The notes beneath the pieces were generated by a model. That model worked only from the letters and a program-made list of their open reading frames with translations. It was not told the DNA's origin and made no database searches. Below are positions 54,043-64,000 of a DNA stretch of 64,000 nucleotides, in pieces. Positions within the stretch are counted from its first letter, which is position 1; each line of letters begins with the position of its first letter. Both the position numbers and the translations under genes were made by a program. Source of the stretch: Carallia brachiata (taxonomy: Eukaryota; Streptophyta; Magnoliopsida; Malpighiales; Rhizophoraceae); assembly GCA_021464245.1 (NCBI GenBank), contig JADCRB010000068.1:1057427-1121426 (forward strand), written 5' to 3'.

Positions 54043-57000
54043 TCATGCTTGCTTCTTCTCCCCATCACCCGGAATGCTCCTTTTCAGATCCTCATTCTCC
54101 TTTTTGAGAGAACCAACTCGAGATTGAAGAATGTTAATCATGGCTTGAGCACCCATCATATCAAGTCTCAGTGACTCTCTTTCGACAGAAATTTTGCGGA
54201 TCTCATCCTGCAGATCATTAATAAATTTCACGCAGCCACGAGGCATATGTGGATCAAGATTAGCAACATCAAATGTAGATGCAGAGTCATTGGGACTTTC
54301 TTTGGGTTCACCAGGTTCCGCTAGGGAAAATTCCAATAATGCAGATATTGCAGTCCTTGTTGCTGCAGATATTGCCATTGTCTCTACAGTCGTTTCTGTT
54401 GTTGTTGTTGAGGAGGAGCTAGGACCATGCAAGGTCATGATTGAATCATCCGAAGCATTTGAATGGTTAGAACCTGCATCATCACTATTCTTTCTCCGCT
54501 TGTACTTCAATAGCTGGAAGGGCGCTTCTGTGTTGAGCACACACAGAGGAGGACAATCCTCCTTCCTTTCACTTTTGCACATGGGTAAAACATTCTGGGA
54601 TTTCCTTGGAGGTTCACCAATTCGGAGATCCAAGTTGAGGGAATAACTATTCTGCAAGGCCTCAACAACAAAATTAAATTTTAAGTTGTAATTTCAGGCA
54701 TGCTAACAATTGTGGCCCTATAAACTAGCCTAATAAGTAAAATATTGCCACCTTGGCTTAGCCGAGGTGGTGCTGGGGCATTTGCCCCAGCTGGGTGAGG
54801 GGGTTCGATCCCCCTCACCCCCAAAATCCTCCACATATGTGGAGGTTGCCCACTTTGTGGGTAGGGGTGCTTCCACCCCATGTGGTGTCTTGGACCAACG
54901 TTTCTCTGTCTCCTTCTAACAACTAACTGACTAACCACTAACCATTACTTGTGTCCAAAATAAAAAAAGTAAAATATTAAACAATAAAACACATTTGGCA
55001 TTGTGACGACACCGATAAACTAGATTTGGCTGTGGATGAAAAGGCACAATCACTTCCATGATTTGTTTCTTGCACTGTCCATGCCCAATATCTTTCTGTT
55101 AATGAGAAGAAATAATCCATAGCCCAAGTTCCTAAGATCAGGCAAATGTGATTCCTTCATAAAAGGTGGAATAAAAAAATCGGTAATATGCCAGCTCATG
55201 TCGTAGCAACAAAGTACTCTCTGACAATCCACATTCGAACAACCATTATTATTGTCCAAAGCATCCTAAACTATTTCGCGTTGGCAAACTTTGAGCTGTT
55301 GATATCTGTCAAGTTCCGCTAAAGACAGTTATATAATTAAATCAATTGTCTTTTAGCTATTCTCAACCTAAATAGCCAAGGCACTAGGAGACAAAAAATT
55401 ATCACGCTTGAACTGGATCAGCAGCTATAGTTACAACAGTAATAACTTAAATATTTAACTGTAGCCAATAGCAATTCAGCTGTAACTTCTTTCACTTTTT
55501 TAATTTTTAAGTGTTCATTCACAACTTGAACACTTTCCTACTTTTAACTAGTATTTCCCGTTTGGGAGCCAATAGGAATCACCTTATGCTATATCTCGGA
55601 CAACCACAACTCGTTATCACTCTAACAAAATGTCAAAAAATGAAAATTTTCTTTCCTTTTTTATTTTTTATTTTTATTTTTTTAAAGGAAACAAAATAAA
55701 ATCCAGCAATAATCTTTCTTTCCTTTGTCTTAGGTTTTTAGGTGCTGTAAATCTTGGTGGCCTGACATAAGGACTGTAACTGCCATAACAGACATTATGC
55801 ACTCACATCAGCTTGTAGCGTTGTGAACTGCAAATCAATTTCCTAATATGACAATACATATAAGATTTCTTATGCAACGGCTGGCATTAAGAAATGGTAA
55901 TGGATGTGATTAGTGTGAACTACGACAACCAGCTAAATGACAGAGCAAAGTGTTCCAGCCCTTAAACTTCCATTACACAGTAGTAGTCTGCCATTTAGCC
56001 AGATTATTTCACCAGATTACTGCTTTTTGTGATACAAAGGACCTATTTTTCAAAATATTCACTGCTTGCGTAGGATAGGAAGAATTTGGCTGGTGGAGCC
56101 AAGGGAAAAGGAACACAGATGGAATTATATCAGTGAAGAAACTAATGGTGATCTCCTCAGGGAACCAAAGGAGTAATGTCTTCTTGTAAAACCTATCAAC
56201 TCAGAGCACTCACTTTCATCAATCCTGATGAGGTTATTGTTTCTTCAGCAATGTTAGTAAATCTCACAGCATATCATAAGTATTAAGAAATAGAATGATA
56301 TTGCTTGTCCCAGAAAAGAAATCTCTTGATCAAAGGGTTACAAGAAAGTCACTGAGGATGAGAAGGGCATAAGAGATGCAAAAATGGTGTGTTGCTTGTT
56401 ATATTTACTTTAAAAAGTTGAATGGGTAGAGACACCCTTTTCTAAAGAGAATAATTTGCCTTTTTAGAAGGATCTCGTTTTGCTCTTTTCACTTCTCCAT
56501 TTGATTTCAGACTTTAAGCCTACAGGTAGTAATTTCCATCTCTAGAATGTGCTTGTATCTTCCAAAATTTAATTCAAATTTTCTAACTTTTTCTTTATTA
56601 TGGGAAAAGCAAGAAATGTTCCAATTAGGAATGTGCATCCATGTTCCATTATGAATTAGTACATTTTAGTCATGAAGTTCATCACTTTCCCTAGTTTACA
56701 AGCATGAATTATGGGAAATGTGAAGAAACGAAACCATTTTCAGCACATCAAACAAAAATAGGTGTCACCAGGCAATGTTTAATGCTTTGCCACATAAACT
56801 CACATTACAGAAATGGAAAGCACATACCTCCTCAACACGATTCACTTGAGAAGTATCATGGCCAGCCACAACTTCGTCCACAGCATCTGCACTTGGGATT
56901 AAAGCTGATTCACCATCATCCCACTCTTCCTCCATGAATGGAGCATAACGGTTCCCGTTTGGTGGTCCTATGTTGTTCTTGTGAAATACTCTACAGAGCA

Positions 57001-58502
57001 CATATGAATCGTTCTTGCAACAAAACAAAACAACAAACAAATCATATTCCTAAGATTCCCAACGCAACAAGGAATGGCAAAGAAAGTCACCAAGAAGATA
57101 AAGAACACAAGTAATAAGATGTATAAACTAAAAAATCATATGCAACACAGTTCACGTCAAATGCGAACATCAGTAGATACATAATGGATTCTACAACTTT
57201 GGTAGGCTAGGCTTAATATATTTTTTGAAGTATTCCATAGATTTCAAGTCAAAATTGCATGAATAAACAGATGTTCCCTTGATGTCCCTACACATCCATG
57301 CAACCAAACAGAAAACCACATGGCCAAACCGTCACAAAATTCTTATTAGTGACCCACCTGCGCGACACCAATTCTTTCCAATTCTTCATCAGCAAGTCTA
57401 TACTCATGCATTACCCAATTGGTACGCTGCCCACCCGGGGCACGACCACTATGAAACACGAGAGTTTTCTTCATTGCTATGAGATGGGTGTCCCGTCGAA
57501 CCTCCCTGTCCTTGCCAGTGGCTTTCCAGTAACCCTGGCCTGTGGCTCTATTCATTCTTGCCCCGTTCCCATACTTCTTGTCCAATGCACAAAAAAAGTA
57601 CCACTCTTGATCCCTGGTCTTCAACCTCGACTTATCTGAAACCAAAATAGCTGATTACCATCCTTGTGACCATCCTTGTGGAGGCCCAATTCAAAAATTA
57701 CCAACAAGAACAAGGATAAAACAGCATTAAGCTAACTACCCACACAATCTCCTCCCACCCCACCCCAACCCCCCACCAACCCCCACCCCGCAAAAAAAGA
57801 AGCCTTGAGTTCCCAAACCCACACACCAAAAGCAACAAGATCCCCAAAAGCAAAAACCCCAGCAACAAAAACAACCAAGAAAAGATGCTGAGAAGCCATA
57901 TGTATAAGCACATTGAACTCAAAAATTAAAAATTAAAACAAAAAAACCCTAAAAGACATAAAATCAAGACGAATATAGCCCACAAATCAGCCTTCCATAC
58001 ATCCCCACACCCACATAAAATTAGAACCAAGGGAACACATAAAATGAGTACACCAGCAAGCAACCGGAAGCTAATTACTTGAAGAAAACAAAAAAGAACA
58101 AATCTTTAAAAGAAAAGAAAAAAAAAAAAAAAGGAAAACAGAAGTACACTGTACAGTACCCAACCAAATATATAATCACCAAAATTGTCAACAAAAATGA
58201 AAATACAAAGATAGGAATTTTTCAAAATGAAGAAAATGGCCGAAAATTAGACCTGCCAGCTCCCAAGGTTCGTTCTTGTAAATATCGACTTCGGCGATGG
58301 CGTCAAAACGGACAGGCTTGTTAGAAACCTTCCGTTTCAAGTAATAGCTGACAAGCTCCTCGTCCGTGGGGTGGAACCGAAACCCAGGAGCCAAAGCAGT
58401 AGTGGGCTTAGGTGGTGCCGGCGGCGCTGGGGTTGGGGCGGCGGCCACCATCGCCCCCGCCGTCGTCGTCGTCTTGGGCGAAGCGTTGGTCTCGGAAGCC
58501 AT
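54043..58502 (-). CDS. NAC050/NAC052: NAC transcription factor, NAC050/NAC052/NAC077 type (four exons)
   Basis: Exons on the minus strand: 58502-58253, 57635-57358, 57013-56828, 54651-54043; 1,323 nt, 440 aa, frame intact. The N-terminus is an Ala/Pro/Thr-rich leader, then the NAC domain with [81 protein letters not shown] and [20 protein letters not shown]. The C-terminal exon has the clade-specific block [12 protein letters not shown], an Ala/Thr-rich ISALLEFSL stretch and a leucine-patterned coiled coil ([20 protein letters not shown] to about residue 430). Arabidopsis NAC050 and NAC052 partner with the histone demethylase JMJ14 to repress genes and delay flowering; a similar role is inferred. 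There is no membrane segment. Exon 2 is 278 nt, the same as in the NAC053/078-like gene nearby, which supports common descent. Intron 3 (about 2.2 kb) holds a SINE. Confidence 0.93.
54747..54966 (+). mobile_element. tRNA-derived SINE in intron 3 of the NAC050-like gene
   Basis: The element is about 220 bp. Its head carries TGGCTTAGCCGAGG, an RNA polymerase III A box, and GGTTCGATCCC (about 54,801), a perfect B box. The body contains CATATGTGGAGG and GTGTCTTGGACC, and the 3' end is a short A-rich tail. It is flanked by a perfect 12-bp target duplication AAGTAAAATATT at 54,735-54,746 and 54,967-54,978. It lies antisense to the host gene. Its GC-rich, little-decayed head suggests recent insertion. 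Confidence 0.93.
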
Positions 58503-60950
58503 GGCGTTTTGGGGGTGGAGGAGGGGTAAAGTTAGGTGGTCGGTGGGAGAAACAAAAAATTGGTGGGATGGGGAGTGGGGTTCGAAGAAAGATAAGGGTC
58601 CAATTTAATTGATTGATGGCGAAGAAACAAGTGGATGCCTTAGATTGCAAGCAATTAGGTTCATTTCGGTTTTTGTGTTTCTTGGGGACGGTTGCCGCTG
58701 CAAGTTTGGATTCCCCTTTTTCCTGTGTTTGGGGATTTATTCATATACGAGGATAAATCCTAAAATTTACAGGAAAAGCGTTAGTTTTTAAAGTCGAAAG
58801 TTTCGAATTTAAATTTTATTTAAAATTAATTAAAATTAAAAAAAATATATAATTCAAGACTAGTGTGAAATTTTTATAAATATTTTTTTAAAAAATAGAC
58901 ATTATAGAAAATAACTATAAAATAGTTATAGGACGACAAAAGTTCTTTTTTTAAAAAAAATTTTGAAGAATTTTTTTAAAATTAATGTTTAAAGTAATAT
59001 TGAGTAAATTTAGGGTAACGTTAAGTACGTTTATGGTTTAATTTTGAAAAAAATAAAATTTTTATTATTTTTTAAATATTAAATTCATTCATATGTCTAT
59101 TTTATAATTATTTCCTATTTCTTCTTAGTGGGACTCATATTTTCAATATAATCTTCTTTTTTTTTCCATTTAAATCTTAAATGTTTATGATTTATTTTAT
59201 GTAAGACTATTTTAGATGGAATTGGTGAATCCGAAAAAAAAAAAAAGTGTTTGACACGAAGATAGTAAAATTTCGTCCAAAAATCAAGTTAAGTAGAATA
59301 AAACATAAAAATGTAGGACTGAAATAAGAAAGCAAAAAGTAATAAAATTACTTTGAAAAAGTTCCTAAAACTTGAGGATTTTAAGGTGGCTAATCCCTTT
59401 ATACGTTAGGATTTTTTTTCTTTTTTTATGCACTTGGGATTTATTAATTCTAGTGAGCCAGATATCGATTGTGTTCAAGTAAACATATGTCAATGAAATG
59501 GCATTGCCATTATTAGTAGCGATTTAGCGAACAATTTTTAGTTGTGGTCAATATAAGATAGTTTACTGATGTAACAGTGCGCTGTAACTTTTTACTCGTC
59601 GCGTGTTATACGTCTAAAAAACACGCGCCTATGTAAAACTTTTATCATATTTTATCTACGTTATTATAAGTTTTTTTTTTTTAAATCTTTGTAAAATAGT
59701 CTTCACGGGGTTCTCGCAATTTTCTAAATCGAGATAATTGATACAGAAAAAAATTTTGACTATAAAATTTAGTAACTATAAATAACTATAATATACGACA
59801 CAACAGAAAAAATATATAATATTTTTATATTATAAAAAAAATATATGATATGTCAATTAGAAATGTACAACTTATATAAACAAATGAAATATATGACGTG
59901 GTAAAAAAATTACAAAAAATTCATATAATATGTTAAAGTAATTATATGACTGTATAAATAATTGTTAAAACTAAAATTTTTTAATTTGAAAAGTATATAA
60001 TTATTTAAACAGGTGTATATTTTTTTAATATTGTATATTTTTTTATAAATACAAAAAAAATTATATATTTACTTATTATATGATATATTACAACTATTTT
60101 AACCACTAAATTTTACAATCAGAGTCCTCTAATCGGTATCATGGGTAAAGTCTCAAATAAGTTTTACTTGGAAAGATAAGATAAGTCATTGGTAATTATA
60201 GTAAGTTATTTAAGTGAGTTTGTTGTAGGTTTTTACATCGATATCTCCAACGAAAGGCATAATCATACGTTATATTTTGAAAGATAAGATAAGTCCTATC
60301 AGTGAATACAGTAAGTCATTAAATTGTGTTTGACCATTTGAATAATAAATTAATTAAATAAAATTTTTCTAATTTAATTCTCATTCTCTTTTTTTTTAAG
60401 TAATTCTCTTCTAATTTAATTAGAAGGTTCTTTAGAAAACACTTTAGTTGTTAGAGTTAAACGTTTTAGTTCAACTCTTAAGAAAGAGAAAGTGAAATTT
60501 GTGAGAAATTTTTTTTTTATATAATTATAGTCTAATGAGTCTTTAATAGATTAAATTTAATTAGAAGAATTAAGTTAATACTAAACTAATTTTATTACTT
60601 GCAGGTAAATATTTTTATTTTATTGTTTGTGCTAAAAGGTTTGTTTATAAGAGAAAAATATACAGATTTTCTTAAGACAAAAAATTTAAATGCACTCTCG
60701 TCAAATTGGTTCTTCATTAAACTTGCTTTTGATGCAGTTATTGATGCCAAACTCTTATTGTTTTTAAAGTTATCTGTCCAAAAAAAAAAAAAATTGCTCT
60801 CTGTTTTTTATTTCTCCTACATTGCACGAAAAATCAAAGCACAAACAATATAGAAGAAAGCAAGACAATGTGAAAATAACATTAATAAATATTGTAACAA
60901 TAAAATTTTCAAATTCAACCTCGGGAGAAAAGAGTTGACCAACTAAAGGT

Positions 60951-61222
60951 GTGTTTGTTTCTTATAAAATATTTTACAGGAAAAAATTTTACAGGTTTTT
61001 CGACAGTTGTTTTACGAAAAATATTTTACATAGGCAAAATTTGGAAAAAATTTTCAGATTTTCAGGTAAAATAACTTCTTCTTTTGCAGAGTTGAAGTTA
61101 TTATAAGGGAAAACACAAACTGTGTTATAAGTAAGTGATAAAAGAAAATTATTATTTTCACTGCAAATATTTTTCCCTATAAATATTTTATAAATATAAG
61201 TTATTTTACAGTAAACAAACGG
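60951..61222. mobile_element. MITE-like element with GTGTTTGTTT / GTAAACAAAC ends
   Basis: The left end GGTGTGTTTGTTTC and, inverted, the right end GATCCGTTTGTTTAC are similar, and both arms then carry AAAATATTTTA-like and TTTTACAG-like words. The interior folds back in part. This end type is common among plant hAT-derived MITEs. No target duplication was resolved. Confidence 0.5.
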
Positions 61223-61769
61223 ATCTTAATTTATAACACCAACTGGATAATAAAATCAAGAGACAATGCATAGAGCCTTCTTTTTCTTTTTTTTTTTTTT
61301 TTTGAACAGTAAAAAAAGCCTTCTTTGATCTAGCAATGCAATACTAAAAATATAAATTGATGGATGGATGCCTATCAAATAAGATGACAATAGATATAAT
61401 GATGAAAGAAATTGGGAGAAACGGCTAGAAAAAGAAGTAACAACATAAAACGATAAAACGAAAGCACGCTAATATATTGAGAGCTTCAATCATAATTACT
61501 TCAAAACTCTTCATCTTCTGCAACATTTGTAATTATGATATATAATTTCACATAATGTTAATTAGAAGAGTGATTGGTTGGGTCATAATTGTTGAACAAC
61601 ATTTTATGTAGTACAAAATAATATTTATAGTTACGACATAATTTCACATAAAACTAACTTACATAATATAATTAATTAAAAAAGTTAACTATTTTAAAGA
61701 AGAAAACTAAATTCTCATGTAAAAACTAGAGGTAACAAGTGAGAGGATCAGGTTGAATTTAAGGCAGAT

Positions 61770-62230
61770 TATTTTAAACTTACATATTATTTTATTTTTC
61801 GGTCATTCGAATTTTAGATATTATAGATAACAGATTCATCAAGTTTTGATTTATTTGATTTCAATCATTTAAATTTTAAATAGTTTGAGTTACGAGTTCA
61901 TTAGATTATGAATCAATTAAATTTTGAGTATTTTAAGTTACAAGTTCATTTAATTTCAGATTTTTCAAGTTCGTAGTTCAGGTTATATGTTAACCGAATT
62001 TTAGATTTACCAAGTCTTAAGTTTTTCAACTTTTAAGTATTTTAGATTTATTGATTTTTGAGTCATTCAAGTTTTAAGTATTTCAAATTTTGAATATACA
62101 AATTTAAGGTTTTTTAAATTTTAAACTTAAGTTAATCAGTTTTTGAAGCGATTAAACTTTAGATCATTCAAACTTTATACCATTTTAAATTTGAGCTATT
62201 CGAAGTTTGAGTTGAATCGAGTCCGTTGTA
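61770..62230. repeat. Degenerate short-period repeat
   Basis: Words such as TTCAAGTTTTAAGTATTT, TTTGAGTCATTCAAG and TTTTAAGTATTTTAGATTT recur with variation every 10 to 20 bases. The pattern looks like a minisatellite whose C and G have largely decayed to T and A. No exact unit can be stated. Confidence 0.4.
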
Positions 62231-64000
62231 TTTGGGTTTCCAATCATTAACTTTTTAAGTCAGTATGTGTGGGTCGAGTAAAGTTTGACAGAGGTCAAAT
62301 CCAATTATTTTCGTTAGGTCAACTTTTACGGCCTTTATAGGGAAAATGGAACAAAAACTAACAGAAAAGTATCCATGTGGCAATATATATATTGGCACCT
62401 ATTTATAAATAGTTTCTTTAAGGAAGGATTTTTTTTTATTTTCATCAATTATTTCTATTTTGTGTCTTTTGAGTTTTAATAAAAAAAAAGCCAATGATTT
62501 TAGAGAGTGTTTTGGGCAAATTTTTAGGGAGGTGTATTTATATTTTATTTTCAAAAAATAAGGAGATAAATTTTTAGTAAATTTTTTTGTACTTCTGTTT
62601 AATTTTGTTTATTTTTTTATAGGACTCATAAATAGTAGCTAATTAAAAAATAACTCAATATTACCTTTTACTACTTTATAAGTTACTTTTTACTTTTTAA
62701 TATTAATAATAATTTATATAGACTAAATTACCCTTTAAAATATTTATATAATTTTGTTATTTTTTTACTTATCACATGAATTGGATATGTTAATCTATTT
62801 CATTAATTTTTGAATGAGCACAATATTTTTTTAGTAATTTTTAAATAATATTTTTTACTTCAATTTTTTTTAATATTGATGCTTATAAAAAAATCTCAAA
62901 TATTATATTTTTTTTTCATCTAGTAAAAATTAATAATTTTCAAAAAAGTTAAAAAGTTAAGTGAAAAATTTCTCAATCTTATTTATAGAATATTATTTTA
63001 AAAATATGAAATATAAAAATAAATTTTTTTAATATGATATATTTATATATATTAAATATTTAAATTAGATATTTAATTATTCAACAATAACAGTAAATAT
63101 AAAAATAATTAAATAATTTATTAATTTTATTAACAATCAACAAATAAAAAAAATTAATAATTAATAATTAATAATAATAATTAATAATAATAATATTTAA
63201 CAAATAAATCAAATAGATCTTTATATAGACCTAACGCAACGATTCGTGACTAAAGTTGTTTCATTAATAACAAAGTAGCATTTCAAGTACCTGTTGTGTA
63301 CAAATGTAATAATGCAACTTGACTCTTTAGGACTCGTATCTGCTCGTTCTGGAAACACGCGCCAATATTTTAGATCTTAACTAAAGTTGTCATAATTGAA
63401 CTAATTATTAAAATAAAAAATTAATAATTAAACATTAAATTAGTTTAATTAGTTTAACTAGTTTTTGAATTTAAAAAATTAGTATTTAAGAACTAACATA
63501 TTTTAATTTATTTTGAAGTTGATTAATATAAATTATTGATAGAGATTTAATGATATATTTTGTAGATATTAATGTGATATTTAATCTATTTAGTTATATG
63601 TTATTTATTATTTAATATTAAGTAAAAATATTAGATTTTATGCATTAATGTAAAGTATTTAATTTTTCAGTAAAATAGCGTAATAATTTATGTTATATTT
63701 CAAATATGTGTGTATGTGTATGTTTTCTATCTTATGAGAAAGATAAATATCTTGTCTATTAGTACATTACAATTCTTTAATATTAAGTGCTGTTGTTAAA
63801 ATACTTACAAGAAAAGTAGAGAATAATAATAAATTAATTTTATATATTTAATAACAAAATGTTGATTTGAAAAGAAACATTAATAACGCGACGTATATAA
63901 TGCACAAGATCTAATGTGTTGTGCGGTGAAGTATTAAATGAATTTAGTGTATAAATAAAATTTAGTGTATATATTTAATCAAAAAAAAAAAAGGTGTATA

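Larger units (their letters stand above)
58503..64000. other. Promoter side of the NAC050-like gene and AT-rich gene-free DNA
   Basis: 58,503-58,780 is GC-richer and is probably leader and promoter of the NAC050-like gene. From 58.8 kb to the window end the DNA is AT-rich, with no recognisable gene. It contains a possible MITE (60,951-61,222) and a degenerate short-period repeat (about 61,770-62,230). The open frame at 60,599-60,853 has no domain and looks like chance. Confidence 0.5.

Noticed and set aside
54747..54966. Possible tRNA gene (A and B boxes)
   Set aside because: The sequence does not fold into a tRNA acceptor and arms, is about 220 bases long, has an A-rich tail and a target duplication; it is a SINE.
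54658..56827. A possible missing exon in the NAC050-like gene
   Set aside because: Exons 3 and 4 join in phase with good splice sites, and I saw no in-phase exon with clade motifs in the 2.2-kb intron. The protein is slightly shorter in its middle region than I recall for Arabidopsis, which is within family variation.

Overview
This window is nuclear DNA from a flowering plant, most likely a eudicot. It has AT-rich intergenic DNA, GT-AG introns of about 80 to 2,200 bases, a chloroplast enzyme gene, NAC transcription factors and many small transposon remnants. The species cannot be fixed from the sequence. All gene models below were built by hand from splice junctions and reading-frame phase.

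Layout. 2.6-8.2 kb (+): a complete eight-exon gene for a triple-KH RNA-binding protein of the BTR1 type. 10.4-11.0 kb (-): a secreted glycine-rich protein. 11-20 kb: mostly gene-free, with fold-back elements and a decayed coiled-coil gene fragment. 20.1-22.1 kb (-): a 4-coumarate:CoA-ligase-like gene with a peroxisomal C-terminus but three reading-frame breaks. 22-29 kb: intergenic, with a duplicated LINE RNase-H fragment. 29.3-34.2 kb (+): chloroplast NADP-malate dehydrogenase, 14 exons, with a one-base insertion in exon 13. 35.3-39.3 kb (-): a membrane-anchored NAC factor (NAC053/NAC078 type) with a LINE in intron 1. 39.7-44.5 kb: AT-rich, with two inverted-repeat elements. 44.6-47.1 kb (-): translation initiation factor eIF6. 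47.2-51.8 kb: three tandem copies of an unidentified unit of about 1.4 kb. 52.0-52.8 kb: a probable retroposon tail. 54.0-58.5 kb (-): a second NAC gene (NAC050/052/077 type) with a SINE in intron 3. 58.8-64 kb: AT-rich DNA with no gene seen.

How the genes relate. They are independent plant genes, not an operon or a biosynthetic cluster. The set BTR1-like, NAC078-like and NAC077/050-like matches, from memory, a small Arabidopsis neighbourhood (At5g04400, At5g04410, At5g04430; NAC050/052/053 are also neighbours at At3g10480-10500). This suggests an old conserved block into which other genes and transposons have been placed. The observations most worth checking are the NADP-malate dehydrogenase, which has lost one N-terminal regulatory cysteine and, through the insertion, the C-terminal redox tail; the three-copy tandem array, whose first copy alone carries a MITE; and the broken but otherwise well-preserved ligase gene. 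I saw no CRISPR array, rRNA gene, convincing tRNA gene or viral sequence, and no clear novel multi-gene system.
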